Shown: positions 18,510 through 27,209, counted from the stretch's first letter. The stretch: DNA of 64,000 bases from Sphingomonas sp. PP-CE-3A-406 (GCF_003688625.1 NZ_RCWY01000002.1:1116001-1180000); one strand, 5' to 3'. The notes: a model not told the origin generated them from the sequence alone. Numbers and translations: made by a program.

Positions 18510-19990
18510 CACTCCGATCCTTCCCCCTGCCCGTCATGCTGCTGGCCACTCTCTCGGGCTGTGCCGTCGGCCCGCGCTACGTGCGGCCCGAACTGCCGCG
18601 GACGGACCGCTATACGTCTGTCCCGCTCCCCGTTCAGACGACCGCCACGGCAGTCCCGATCGGCGACGCGCAACGCTTTCTGATCGGTGCGCGCCCGCAG
18701 GCGAAATGGTGGACCGCATTTGGTTCGCCGGACCTCGATCGGCTCGTCGCGCAGGCCTTCGCGGCCAACCCGGACGTCGAGGCAGCCCAAGCAGCCTTGC
18801 GAGCGGCGCGGGAGTCCTATCGCGCCGAACGCGGTGCGCTGTTGCCGACCGTGACGGCGGGGGCGACCGCAAACCGCCAGCGCGTGGCATCCGAGATCGC
18901 GTCGCCGCAAAGCTCCGGCGCGTCGATCTTCAATGTCTACACCGGGCAGTTGAGCGTTGGTTACACGCCCGACCTGTTCGGGGGCGTCCGACGGACGATC
19001 GAATCCGCTGCGGCGCAGCGCGACGCGCAACGCTTCACGGTAGAGGCGACCTATCTCACGCTTGCCGCCAACGTCGTGAACGCGGCGCTTCAGGAGGCGC
19101 AATTACGCGGACAACTGGCGGTAACGCTCGATCTGGCGGACCAGCAACGCCGTCTGCGCGCGCTGATCCAGCGCCAGTTCGAACTCGGATCCATTCCGCG
19201 CGGCGACGTTGTCGCCCAGGATGCGGCACTGGCACAAACCGAGGCGCTGCTGCCCGATCTGCGTCGGCAACTCGCACAGCAGCGCAATGCGCTTGCCGTG
19301 CTGCTTGGGCGGCCACCCCAGGATCAGCCGGAGGCCATCTTCACGCTGGCTTCGTTCGCCTTGCCAACCGAGTTGCCGGTAAGCCTGCCCGCGCAGTTGC
19401 TGGAGCAGCGCCCCGATATCGGGCTCGCCGAGGCAAATATACGCGCGCTCAACGCACAATACGGCGTCGCGATCGCCGCCCGCCTTCCCAGCCTCACCCT
19501 CAGCGCGGATTCGGGCCTGGCCGGTGAAACGCTCTCCGTGCTGACCGGACCCGGCGGTTTTTTCTATAATCTGACGGCCGGGCTGCTCCAGCCGATCTTC
19601 GATGGCGGCACGTTGGCGAGACGTGCTCGGGCGGCGCGTGCTTTGCGCGATCAGGCTGCCGCGCAATACAGGAGCGCGGTGCTGACGGCGTTCCAGAACG
19701 TGGCCGACACGCTCGAGGCGATCCGCGCGAACGGCGATCTTCTGGCGGCGCAGACGCGTGCCGAAACCTCCGCAGCCGGCAGCCTGACGATCGCAAAGAG
19801 CCGGGCGGCGCTCGGCGACGTCGACAACACCTATCTGATCCAGGCGCAGGCGACGTATCTCCAGGCCCGGCTGGGCGTCATACAGGCGCAGACCGCGCGG
19901 CTGAGCAATACCGTCGCGCTGTTCCAGGCGATGGGGGGCGATTGGCTACATCCCGCTGCTGCTGAATCTGTCATCCCACGGAACCCGTGA
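18506..19990 (+). CDS. Outer-membrane efflux lipoprotein, NodT/OprM family
   Basis: 494 residues. Lipoprotein signal with lipobox LSGCAVGP. Two TolC-type repeats are visible: the first around WWTAFGSPDLDRLVAQA, the second from LLEQRPDIGLAEANIRALNA, with alpha-barrel helices between and a C-terminal QALGDVDNTYLIQAQ-like region. It forms the outer-membrane exit duct for the pump. Start overlaps the permease stop (ATGA). CzcC proteins are often non-lipidated; this one is closer to the NodT branch. No metal regulator is encoded next to the operon. Confidence 0.92.
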   Translation: MTLRSFPLPVMLLATLSGCAVGPRYVRPELPRTDRYTSVPLPVQTTATAVPIGDAQRFLIGARPQAKWWTAFGSPDLDRLVAQAFAANPDVEAAQAALRAARESYRAERGALLPTVTAGATANRQRVASEIASPQSSGASIFNVYTGQLSVGYTPDLFGGVRRTIESAAAQRDAQRFTVEATYLTLAANVVNAALQEAQLRGQLAVTLDLADQQRRLRALIQRQFELGSIPRGDVVAQDAALAQTEALLPDLRRQLAQQRNALAVLLGRPPQDQPEAIFTLASFALPTELPVSLPAQLLEQRPDIGLAEANIRALNAQYGVAIAARLPSLTLSADSGLAGETLSVLTGPGGFFYNLTAGLLQPIFDGGTLARRARAARALRDQAAAQYRSAVLTAFQNVADTLEAIRANGDLLAAQTRAETSAAGSLTIAKSRAALGDVDNTYLIQAQATYLQARLGVIQAQTARLSNTVALFQAMGGDWLHPAAAESVIPRNP

Positions 19991-20015
19991 TGTTCGACTT
20001 GGATGTCCGCGCCCT

Positions 20016-20391
20016 GACGGTTTCACCTTCGCATCGCTCGCGACGGCCTTCGTACCGGCCACACTGATTGGCTTGGAGCAGCAATGGCGTCCGCAAACCG
20101 CGGGGCTTCGTATCAACGTCCTGGTCGCCTCAGGGGCGGCGGCCTACGTCGATCTCGGCTTCTGGACAGCAGGACAGGGGCAAGACCGAAGCGCTGTACC
20201 GCGTACACGTCGTGTGTCCCGTCGAGCAGGTCGCGATGGCACGCGACATTCTCTACGACGAGATCGAGTTGCAACACTATCCGACGCGCGAGATCGAGAC
20301 GATGGCCGGGGCCTCCGTCGAACTCGGTGCGATCCTCCCGCCGAGCAGCGCGCATTACCGAACTGGACGTCATTGTCGCTCATCTGGGTAG
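20016..20391 (+). pseudogene. mgtC-like gene, deleted internally and frameshifted
   Basis: In one frame, 20016-20160 gives FASLATAFVPATLIGLEQQW and RPQTAGLRINVLVASGAAA, the N-terminus of MgtC/SapB membrane proteins. In another frame, about 20166-20350 gives TEALYRVHVVCPVEQVAMAR, the cytoplasmic C-terminal domain of the same family. From about 20352 the similarity moves to a third frame (ITELDVIVAHLG). The central membrane region of about 90-100 residues is missing. Non-functional. It follows the efflux operon by 26 bp. Confidence 0.75.
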
Positions 20392-20402
20392 GTGTGCAGG
20401 AA

Positions 20403-20801
20403 TCATCGTTTGCCGGGGAAAGGTTCGATCAGATCCCATCGGTTGCCGTAGAGGTCTTCGAAGACGGCCACGGTGCCGTATGGCTCGAGGCGAGGCGCCT
20501 CGACGAAGCGGATACCCTGCTCCGTATAGGCGAGGTAGTCCCGGGTAAAGTCGTCTGTTTCGAGAAACAGGAACACGCGACCGCCGCTTTGATCGCCGAT
20601 TGCCCTACGTTGCCGGTTGCCGACAGCCCTCGCCAATAGCAGTCCGCTCGCCGCGCCGTACGGTGCGACCACCACCCATCGTTTGTCATCTGCCAGCGCG
20701 GTATCTTCACGCAACTCGAAGCCAAGCTTGCCGACGAAGAAGGCGAGAGCGGTGTCATATTCGTCGACGAGGAGGGCGGTCAGGTTCAAGCGCTGGGGCA
20801 T
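20403..20801 (-). CDS. VOC-family (glyoxalase-fold) protein
   Basis: 132 residues starting MPQRLNLTALLVDEYDTALA. Paired beta-alpha-beta-beta-beta modules of the vicinal oxygen chelate superfamily are visible: FFVGKLGFEL, RVFLFLETDDFTRD and the C-terminal GTVAVFEDLYGNRWDLIEP with a typical glutamate metal ligand. The exact reaction (lactoylglutathione-like lyase, dioxygenase or resistance protein) cannot be told. ATG 20801 places the fold start correctly; an upstream in-frame ATG at 20849 would add a tail with no homology. It diverges from the fluoride transporter. Confidence 0.85.
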   Translation of the reverse strand: MPQRLNLTALLVDEYDTALAFFVGKLGFELREDTALADDKRWVVVAPYGAASGLLLARAVGNRQRRAIGDQSGGRVFLFLETDDFTRDYLAYTEQGIRFVEAPRLEPYGTVAVFEDLYGNRWDLIEPFPGKR

Positions 20802-20921
20802 CCAGTGAACCTGCGCCAATATCGACGTCGCGCCAACGCCCGCTCCCACCCAGGATGGCGAAACGGCAAATTTGAAAGAAACCGGCCGTTGACGAAATTA
20901 CCCTCAGACGACATATGCGCC

Positions 20922-20991
20922 GGAACGGCGATGGATTTCCGCCAGGCTATTCGGCCGAACCGCCCTCGCAAGGGCCGATGATTCCTACCAA
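20922..20991 (+). ncRNA. Fluoride riboswitch (crcB motif)
   Basis: The segment has the conserved blocks of the fluoride aptamer in order: GGCGATGG (20927-20934) followed by TTTCCGCC, then ACCGCC, then the closing GGGCCGATGATTCCTACC, whose TCCTACC end is diagnostic. It ends 27 bases before the GTG of a CLC transporter of the fluoride-exporting type, behind an AAGGAGG ribosome site at 21008-21014. Binding of fluoride is expected to switch the transporter on. Recognition is by eye; boundaries are good to a few bases. Confidence 0.88.
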
Positions 20992-21017
20992 GCGCCGCAA
21001 GGCAGCAAGGAGGAATC

Positions 21018-22373
21018 GTGCACGCGACGTTTCGCAATCTCTATACCGGCCTGAATGTGGCGGCGTTTGTCCGCGATCGTCGCGATCATGCCGTGTCGGT
21101 GATGGGCTGGGCGCTTATTCTGGTGCCGATGGCCGCACTCGTTGGTACGCTCTGTGCTGCGTTTCTATGGAGCCTCGATGCGGTTACACGCCTGCGGTTC
21201 GCATCGCCCTGGCTGCTCTACCTGCTGCCGGTGGGCGGCTTCGTGGTCGGGTTACTGTACCATCTGACCGGTCGTTCGGTGGAGGGCGGCAACAACCTCA
21301 TCGTCGAGCAAATCCACGAACCGGGTGGCGGGGTGCCGTTGCGGATGGCACCGCTCATCTTCCTTGGCACGGTGGTGACGCATCTGTTCGGCGGTTCGGC
21401 CGGACGCGAAGGCACCGCCGTCCAGTTGGGCGGCAGTCTCGCCAGCGGCTTTGGTCGCGCGCTCAAGCTCGATGCGGACGGCACGCGGATCCTGCTGATG
21501 GGCGGAATCGCAGCCGGGTTCGGCGCGGTGTTCGGCACGCCGATCGCGGGCGCAGTGTTCGCGCTGGAGGTGCTGGCGATCGGGCGCGTCGAATATCGCG
21601 CACTGGTGCCGTGCCTCGTCGCGGCGCTGGTCGGTGACTGGATGTGCCTCGCATGGGGCATTCGTCACGGGGTGTACCGGATCGCCACGCTGGTGCCGGT
21701 CGATGCACTGCTCGTCGCCAAAGCCGGCATCGCCGGGGTGGCGTTTGGGTTGGTCGGTCTCGTCTTCGCGGAAGCCAATCATGCGCTGGGTGGGTGGCTT
21801 AAGCGGATCGTTCCCTATGGCCCGCTGCGCCCGGTCCTTGGCGGGATCGCAGTCATCTCGCTCGTTCACCTGTTCGGCACGCGCGACTATCTCGGTCTCG
21901 GCACGCTGGCGGCGATGCCTGACGGCCTCACCCTCGCCAGCTTCTTCGGCGCTGAGACGCATCCGTGGAGCTGGGCGCTCAAACTGCTGTTCACCGTCAT
22001 CACGCTCAGTGCCGGCTTCAAGGGCGGCGAGGTCACGCCGCTGTTCTTCATCGGCGCGGCGCTCGGCAATGCACTTGCCCCTATGTTCGGCGTGCCGACC
22101 GACGTGTTCGCAGCGATCGGGTTCGTCGCGCTCTTCGCCGGGGCCGCCAATACACCGCTCGCCTGCACTTTCATGGGCATCGAGCTGTTCGGCGCTGCCT
22201 ATGCGGTGCCGATCGCAGTGGCCTGCTTCGTCGCCTACCTCTGCTCGGGTCACAACGGCATCTACCTGTCGCAGCGCGTCGCCGTGCCGAAGGTGCCCAC
22301 GACCGGCCTTACCCCGAACGCGACCCTGCGCGAGGTGCGGGCGCATCGCGCCGCGCGTCGCCCGCGCTCTTGA
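21018..22373 (+). CDS. CLC-F fluoride/proton antiporter
   Basis: 451 residues, about ten hydrophobic segments, CLC fold. [12 protein letters not shown] carries the gating glutamate (Glu131). The serine-containing GSGIP filter of chloride CLCs is replaced by GGNNL (residues 90-94), as in the fluoride-specific branch. [18 protein letters not shown] and [20 protein letters not shown] complete the pore helices. It expels cytoplasmic fluoride. Start is GTG, behind AAGGAGG with 3-base spacing. The fluoride riboswitch upstream independently supports the substrate. Confidence 0.92.
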   Translation: MHATFRNLYTGLNVAAFVRDRRDHAVSVMGWALILVPMAALVGTLCAAFLWSLDAVTRLRFASPWLLYLLPVGGFVVGLLYHLTGRSVEGGNNLIVEQIHEPGGGVPLRMAPLIFLGTVVTHLFGGSAGREGTAVQLGGSLASGFGRALKLDADGTRILLMGGIAAGFGAVFGTPIAGAVFALEVLAIGRVEYRALVPCLVAALVGDWMCLAWGIRHGVYRIATLVPVDALLVAKAGIAGVAFGLVGLVFAEANHALGGWLKRIVPYGPLRPVLGGIAVISLVHLFGTRDYLGLGTLAAMPDGLTLASFFGAETHPWSWALKLLFTVITLSAGFKGGEVTPLFFIGAALGNALAPMFGVPTDVFAAIGFVALFAGAANTPLACTFMGIELFGAAYAVPIAVACFVAYLCSGHNGIYLSQRVAVPKVPTTGLTPNATLREVRAHRAARRPRS

Positions 22374-22541
22374 TCCCCGCACCGATCGAAGGTCTGTCCA
22401 TGCCCAATCGTTTCACCGTCCAGCATCGCGAAATCGGGATGCGGCCCGAGCCGAAAGCCACAGAAAAGCGTGGGTGTTGCGGAGGGGGTATCCAGCGAAT
22501 CGCGGGATGGGGACATCAATGCCGCCTGCTCGGCTCCATGC

Positions 22542-22880
22542 TCATGAACAATCAATCTTCGTTGATATCGTCAGCTTTTTGCCGACGTTTGAATCCCACG
22601 TGCGGCTGATAACGACCTTCCCGCCACGATTGAACATGATCGTTGTTGTCTGAGAACCACCGGAAGGGCTCGAACCGCCTGTCACGATACCTGTCTCCAC
22701 CGTTTGACCGGCCGGACAGGTCGCACCCTCAGCCGCAAGTAGGGGGCGGATTTTTTTGTATATCGCTGCCGCCTGTCGTTGACTGAGCTTACCTGGAAGA
22801 TCGCCCACGGCCATTGCAGGGGCCGCGATTGAAAGTGCCAGAGCTGCGGCGAAGACGACCGCGATAGGCTTGATGGTCAT
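22542..22880 (-). CDS. Small secreted protein, unknown function
   Basis: 112 residues. A signal peptide (MTIKPIAVVFAAALALSIAA, cleavage near PAMA-VGD) is followed by a basic region LSQRQAAAIYKKIRPLLAAE and a beta-rich part with two cysteines. Likely periplasmic. No family recognised. Transcribed alone, away from the thioesterase gene. Confidence 0.6.
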   Translation of the reverse strand: MTIKPIAVVFAAALALSIAAPAMAVGDLPGKLSQRQAAAIYKKIRPLLAAEGATCPAGQTVETGIVTGGSSPSGGSQTTTIMFNRGGKVVISRTWDSNVGKKLTISTKIDCS

Positions 22881-23032
22881 GCTGTTTCCAACGCCTCGAA
22901 TGGATGGTTGCCGATCATTGCCATCGAACGATGGCCCGAACGTGAACGGCTGCTTTCGAATGAGGCAGGCCGGCTACAGTCGAATGCTGGCACAACTGGT
23001 CCACGCTCGATTGGTTCACGCAGCGGGAGCTG

Positions 23033-23476
23033 TCATCGGGAAATCAGGAGGGTCGATGTCGCCGATGCGCATAGTCGTCCCTGTGCATCCAGTAGTCGAG
23101 CTTCGGAAAAAGCAACGCGGCGTCCTAAGGAAGTCATCTTGCCCTCGGCACGCACTGGTCCGCTCGCCTCTCTCAGCGTCCGATGATATGGCACCTTGAG
23201 TTCCAGTGTCGTAAAACCCTGACCCGCCGGCAGGCTTGAATGGACAGCAGCGCCGCAGGCGCTGTCGAGCAATGTTGCCGCATAGCCGCCATGCACCGAT
23301 CCGATCGGGTTGTAGACCTTGCGCGACGGCGAACCCTCGAACACCACACGGCCACGCTCGAGTTCGACCAAACCGATATCCAGCGTCTCGTGGATCGGCG
23401 GGTGGATATTGGCTGCCATCAAGGCTGCCAGCTGGTCATGGCCATCAAATTCGGCATGATCGGTCAAGACGTTCAT
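23033..23476 (-). CDS. PaaI-family hot-dog thioesterase
   Basis: 147 residues. The hot-dog signature is NPIGSVHGGYAATLLDSACG, followed by TTLELKVPYHRTLRE and later GRLCASATSTLLI. It should hydrolyse acyl- or aryl-CoA thioesters. A truncated relative of the same gene lies at 8880-9005 in this window. The gene sits next to a decayed integrase start just outside the left end of the genomic island, so it may belong to an older neighbouring element. Confidence 0.88.
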   Translation of the reverse strand: MNVLTDHAEFDGHDQLAALMAANIHPPIHETLDIGLVELERGRVVFEGSPSRKVYNPIGSVHGGYAATLLDSACGAAVHSSLPAGQGFTTLELKVPYHRTLREASGPVRAEGKMTSLGRRVAFSEARLLDAQGRLCASATSTLLISR

Positions 23477-23558
23477 GCGCGGACACTTCCGGGAGTAATC
23501 TCAGTCATCTTGGCGCGTGGCTCACCTGGATCACCCTTGTTAATATAAGTCGGCCGGA

Positions 23559-23673
23559 CCGCGCCAGAAACGGAAGCCTGTGGTCGTCACGACATGTGAA
23601 GCCCACGGGCATCGGACAGCTTGTAGCTCTTGTTTGCCACCTTGGCCTGACGACAGCGTAATTCGGTCAGCAC
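23559..23673 (-). pseudogene. 5' stump of a tyrosine integrase gene
   Basis: The segment copies the first ~38 codons of the intact integrase at 56313-57569. The GTG at 23673 corresponds to GTG 57569, and LTELRCRQAK and SYKLSDARGLHM are shared. A one-base loss near 23590 shifts the frame, and similarity stops at about 23559. The homology continues outside the gene through ~145 bp of leader to the tRNA-derived repeat at 23817. This is the remnant of a second, related integrative element. Confidence 0.85.
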
Positions 23674-23816
23674 TCGATACCCCCAGAACGTCTTCGGCGT
23701 ACCCCCAACATGCGCGGGCTTGTGTGAGGCACAATGGGACCGTGTGAGACTACCGCGCTATGAAGAGCGACGCGAGTCCTAGGCTTCCGAGATGGTGTGA
23801 GCTGCTGTGGGACATT

Positions 23817-23834
23817 AAAATGGCGGAGACGGAG
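23817..23834. repeat. Left attachment site (attL) of the tRNA-Ser island
   Basis: AAAATGGCGGAGACGGAG is identical to 57724-57741, which covers the last bases of tRNA-Ser (including encoded CCA) plus four flanking bases. Beyond base 23834 the sequences diverge, as expected for an integration crossover. Together the two copies delimit about 33.9 kb. Confidence 0.85.
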
Positions 23835-23929
23835 CCCGCCGAATTCATGCCCCCATACTACTGATTTGCCGTGGCATTTTAGCGCATCATCAGCGCCGAT
23901 ACCCCCTACGGTACCCCCCATGCAAAGCT

Positions 23930-24199
23930 TCATGGCCGTACTCCGTCGGGAGCGCGATCAGTCGGCCAAGCCTCCACTTTGGCATCAACCCACCCAACGC
24001 CATTTGCGCTCAGCCGTTTCGCAGCGGGAAACTCGAGTGATTGCATTTTGCGGTAGATGGTAGCGCGACTCAGCCCCTTGCGCTGTTTGACGGCGGGCAG
24101 CCGAAGGATGACCGTCGCAGGCAGTGAAGCGTCCAAGCCGGCGAATGATGTTGAAGGCTGCAGATCTGTATAAAAACTGCTAGAAGCACTGTTAGCCAT
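23930..24199 (-). CDS. AlpA-family regulator / excisionase-like protein
   Basis: 89 residues. The C-terminal half reads ILRLPAVKQRKGLSRATIYR, then KMQSLEFPAAKRLSANGVGW, the winged-helix DNA-binding module of AlpA. AlpA proteins activate or assist excision of integrative elements. It lies about 100 bp inside the left attachment site, consistent with that role. AGAGG lies 7 bases before ATG 24199, favouring this start over the longer frame to 24271. Confidence 0.88.
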   Translation of the reverse strand: MANSASSSFYTDLQPSTSFAGLDASLPATVILRLPAVKQRKGLSRATIYRKMQSLEFPAAKRLSANGVGWVDAKVEAWPTDRAPDGVRP

Positions 24200-24267
24200 T
24201 GGGTTTCCTCTCGGGTTTTCCGTGGTGAGGGCTGACAGGCGTGTTTCGACCACCCTGTCAGCCCGGT

Positions 24268-24981
24268 TCATTGATCAGTTAAGCTAAACCAAGCCCGGTT
24301 CACGATCTCTTTGATATCGAGGCATATATAGCTAGCCCGCCCTTCAACATCTTCCCCAGACGGATCGTCCTCCAATATGAACTCGATCGATCCGTTCGGG
24401 CTTGCACTTACAAACCACTTTGGCACATCGTGCAAAAAAATGTCTCGACTCATAAGATCTGCGTAAGCAGTCAGAAGCCGGGCAGCATCAATGCTAAACC
24501 ATTCCATCATCGTTACGTGGCGCGGTCCTGGAGTGCCTTCTCTCTCTCCATGATCATCATCACGCGCTAATGCTGAACCAATGCTCATTATTTCCGGAAC
24601 ATCCTCACCCCTTGCGGCGAGCTCTTTTCCTATGAGCAAATTCTTACAGCACATAAAATCAAGCGGTGTAAAATCGGGGTGGAGGCGACCTAAATTCACC
24701 GCGTCCCACAGTCGCGATGAAAGATTACGCAGTCCCATCGTATTCATGCCGTAACGACTTAGTTCGGCAAGAATTGCAGCGATGTGTACAGCCTCGTACC
24801 CGAAGCGACGATGGTTGCCGCGTCCGTGCTTCTGATCACCTAACGCGAAAATCAGCCCTTCTTTAAGCCAGTAGGCGATCGTATCACCCGGTAGGCCAAT
24901 CGCGACGCTGAGTTGCTGACGCGTCATCTGAAGAGCGTAGTGGTTGTCGGGCAGCACCATAACCACGCTATTGGAGGACAA
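24268..24981 (-). CDS. MerR-like helix-turn-helix protein
   Basis: 237 residues. The N-terminal part has a MerR-like recognition layout: MTRQQLSVAIGLPGDTIAYW, then a wing HRRFGYEAVHIAAI. The long C-terminal region has no family I know; it is acidic near the end (ILEDDPSGEDVEG). It is read in the same direction as the AlpA gene 68 bp downstream, so the two may form the element's regulatory module. GC content is lower than in surrounding genes. Confidence 0.65.
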   Translation of the reverse strand: MSSNSVVMVLPDNHYALQMTRQQLSVAIGLPGDTIAYWLKEGLIFALGDQKHGRGNHRRFGYEAVHIAAILAELSRYGMNTMGLRNLSSRLWDAVNLGRLHPDFTPLDFMCCKNLLIGKELAARGEDVPEIMSIGSALARDDDHGEREGTPGPRHVTMMEWFSIDAARLLTAYADLMSRDIFLHDVPKWFVSASPNGSIEFILEDDPSGEDVEGRASYICLDIKEIVNRAWFSLTDQ

Positions 24982-25237
24982 ATTTCAACAAAGAAAGGTT
25001 TTTTCTTTTTATCTCCCTACTATTTCGCCTCGACCGACAAAGGTTCCACGCAAGTAGGGTGTCCGCCGCCTTGCCCTGCACCATGGCAACGGCACACCCG
25101 TTTTGCGGAGGCAGAGGCAGTGCCGTCGCGAATGGCCAAGACTGAGCGCAAGCGGAACGGCCGAGTAGGGAAGGAAAGCGGGCCGTCCGCTTTGGAGGAC
25201 ACACCCCGGGAAACCGACCACTGAACGGGTATCCCAG

Positions 25238-25320
25238 ATGCATCGGTATTTTGCATCGCCGGCGCCCCCGGTTTGCTGCCGTTCTTTGGCTGATGCGAAA
25301 TCCGTGAATTTTGCATCACG
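25238..25320. repeat. Two hairpins sharing the stem GATGCAAAA/TTTTGCATC
   Basis: In the 407-base gap before the gene at 25389, GATGCA (25238-25243) pairs with TGCATC (25252-25257). TGATGCGAAA (25291-25300) pairs with TTTTGCATCA (25309-25318), with one wobble. The same arms form a perfect hairpin just after that gene at 26093-26122. The rest of the gap (24982-25237) shows no recognisable gene. Confidence 0.6.
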
Positions 25321-25388
25321 CTGCAATTGGCATGCTAGCTCGCTCTTTGCCGTCAATGTCGTAAGCTATGCGGGTCAGGGAGCCACAG

Positions 25389-26090
25389 ATGAAGAACAAG
25401 GCATCAGTATGTACCCGCGTTATTCTGGGTATCACGATAGCAGCCGCAGCGATCGGAGCTCATGCGCAGTTCGTCCCGTCCGCTGGATACAGTAGCGGCG
25501 GGTCACGACCAGGTGCCGCGGTGCCCTCGGACCCCAGTGCGCCACCATTAACCCGCATCCCTGATAGGGCGTTATGGAGCCTGATCCACGTCGATCCACT
25601 CTACATGCGCGGCTCGGCTGTGGGCCATGCCGAGGTTGTTGGTGCATTTGCGATAGCCGAAACGAGCAAAGCACATGTCGTTGCGGCATGGTCGCCCGGT
25701 TTTTTGCCAGTCACCCTCTCGTTGAGCGATGGCCGCTGCTACATACTGCAAGCCGATTATGAGGGAGGCACCCTCTCCAATGGCCGGCTGAGCAAATCGG
25801 GATGCGAGGGACAGCGGAAGTCCGACGAACCGTCCCCGCCGCCACCTCCCGGCCGCTCACTGCGCTTCATCGGAACAGCGTGGGGCTATGGCGCGTGGGC
25901 CGATGATCGGGCGAAGACCACCATTATTACAGCGCCGGGAGCAACGACCTTCCAACCTCTTTTTACGGCTCAAATGACGTCCACTGCCATCATGGCGATG
26001 AACAGCCCTGACTCACCGGGCGGCAATGTGACGCTGGTTGGCAAAATCAAAGGTCAGCTAACAGTCGTCACGCTAGAGGTCGGGTACTGA
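25389..26090 (+). CDS. Secreted protein of unknown function, flanked by related hairpins
   Basis: 233 residues. Signal peptide about residues 1-25 (ILGITIAAAAIGAHA-Q). Two beta-rich halves of similar size are joined by a proline linker (SPPPPPG, about residue 143). Each half has an AxxxxW pattern followed by a T/V-rich strand. AGGGAG before ATG 25389 supports this start over the in-frame ATG seven codons upstream. No family recognised. The shared hairpin stems on both sides are unusual and suggest gene-specific RNA control or a mobile cassette. Confidence 0.6.
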   Translation: MKNKASVCTRVILGITIAAAAIGAHAQFVPSAGYSSGGSRPGAAVPSDPSAPPLTRIPDRALWSLIHVDPLYMRGSAVGHAEVVGAFAIAETSKAHVVAAWSPGFLPVTLSLSDGRCYILQADYEGGTLSNGRLSKSGCEGQRKSDEPSPPPPPGRSLRFIGTAWGYGAWADDRAKTTIITAPGATTFQPLFTAQMTSTAIMAMNSPDSPGGNVTLVGKIKGQLTVVTLEVGY

Positions 26091-26092
26091 TG

Positions 26093-26122
26093 TTGATGCA
26101 AAACCTTTGATTTTTGCATCAA
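26093..26122. repeat. Perfect 11-bp-arm hairpin after the secreted-protein gene
   Basis: TTGATGCAAAA (26093-26103) and TTTTGCATCAA (26112-26122) are exact inverse complements with an 8-base loop, beginning 2 bases after the stop codon. The stem is AT-rich with no following T-run, so it is not a standard terminator. It repeats the stem of the two hairpins upstream of the same gene. Confidence 0.7.
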
Positions 26123-26179
26123 TGAGCGTCCGGGATGGGAGGAGAGCGGACATTCGTATCCCGCCGATCTGAGGCTGGC

Positions 26180-26458
26180 TTAGCGTCGGAAAGCGAAGAA
26201 CACGGCGTAACAGGTCGCAAGCAGGAACATCGCTATCCCCGCCCAGAACGAGAGGGGCAGTGGTCCTGTCGGTGTCAGGCTAAACCCAACTGCCCCAGAA
26301 GCGACAATCACCACGAACAAACGAGCGGGCGGAAGATCGCGGTACCTGACTTCCGATCTGAACCCAAGGGGCCAGAGCAGCATCTTCAACCTCTCAAATA
26401 CGGCCCAGTCCACGCCGAGTCCTATGGCTATAACTAAGATGATGCGGACGACGGTCAT
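26180..26458 (-). CDS. Small membrane protein, unknown function
   Basis: 92 residues with three hydrophobic segments: MTVVRIILVIAIGLGVDWAV, LFVVIVASGAVGFSL and FWAGIAMFLLATCYAVFF. An integral inner-membrane protein. GGAGG lies 4 bases before ATG 26458, fixing the start; the longer open frame upstream has no support. No family recognised. Confidence 0.55.
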   Translation of the reverse strand: MTVVRIILVIAIGLGVDWAVFERLKMLLWPLGFRSEVRYRDLPPARLFVVIVASGAVGFSLTPTGPLPLSFWAGIAMFLLATCYAVFFAFRR

Positions 26459-26751
26459 CGTACCTCCGGCGAGTTGCTTCCCTGTACTGACCAAAGGGAA
26501 TGTCCGCAAATGGGCGAAACTCCCCGCCAGCAGAAGGCTGGCAAGACCCACTTGCAGACGTTCGGGCGCACCTTGCGGCTTCTTAAACCCGGACGCTCGT
26601 TCATGTGAGCTGTTTACCATCGAAACACCGCCTCGCGGCAAACCGGCTGCGACCAGGCGTACGCGCGATCGTCGCCGAGACCGACTTGATCCGAAGCGAT
26701 CGACTCGCAATAGAAGTCGCGAAAAAGGGTGAGCGATGCCAAGGCTGCCAA

Positions 26752-26796
26752 CGATGCAATCGATGCAATCCATGCAATCCATGCAATCCATGCAAC
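26752..26796. repeat. Five tandem copies of a 9-bp unit
   Basis: CGATGCAAT, CGATGCAAT, CCATGCAAT, CCATGCAAT and CCATGCAAC follow each other without gaps in a 561-base region (26459-27019) with no other convincing gene. Translation gives meaningless CNP or LHG repeats, so this is a DNA repeat. It could be an iteron-like protein-binding array or slippage product. Confidence 0.7.
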
Positions 26797-27019
26797 AGCG
26801 GATGACGGAGGCGCGAGGGCTCGGACGCCAGCCGTTTCTCGATGTGCAAGCCAACGGCCTCGGCTCGGATAACTAGTATGTCCTGCTCGACGGAGTGCAT
26901 TACGACATTAAGGCGCTTTGGGCTTCCGCGCATACTGGCGTCCTCCGTCCGTGCCATGTATTCGTCGGGACCGGGAAGAGAAAGGCGTGGCCGATTTGCG
27001 CGCCCGTATCGGAGCTGGG

Positions 27020-27148
27020 ATGAACCACCCTCGAGAATGGTTCCAGCCCAAAGTCGTAGGCTTTGGCTGGACGCCGCGAACCGGGGGGATGGGCATCATC
27101 GTTTCCGTGATCGCGCTCGGCACCGTTGTGGGGCGAATGAACACCTGA
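27020..27148 (+). CDS. Small conserved membrane protein (42 aa)
   Basis: Starts MNHPREWFQPKVVGFGWTPR and ends with one membrane helix (GIIVSVIALGTVVG). The WF-P-K-x-G-GWTP pattern recurs in short membrane proteins of sphingomonads and other proteobacteria (recognised from memory). GGAG lies 5 bases before the ATG. Function unknown. Confidence 0.6.
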   Translation: MNHPREWFQPKVVGFGWTPRTGGMGIIVSVIALGTVVGRMNT

Positions 27149-27209
27149 ACCAGCGGCGTGCGGTAGCGGCATATTGCGTGGAACAACGAAGCGGGCTTAG
27201 GCTTCCGCG

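Noticed and set aside
891..23540. A third tRNA-Ser-derived att copy marking the outer element's left end
   Set aside because: I searched for TGGCGGAGACGG-like words and found none; the outer element's left boundary is therefore undefined.
26752..26796. Possible CRISPR array
   Set aside because: Units are 9 bp and contiguous with no spacers; no cas genes.
26605..26805. ORF ending in repeated Cys-Asn-Pro triplets
   Set aside because: Entirely produced by the 9-bp tandem repeat; no ribosome site or homology.
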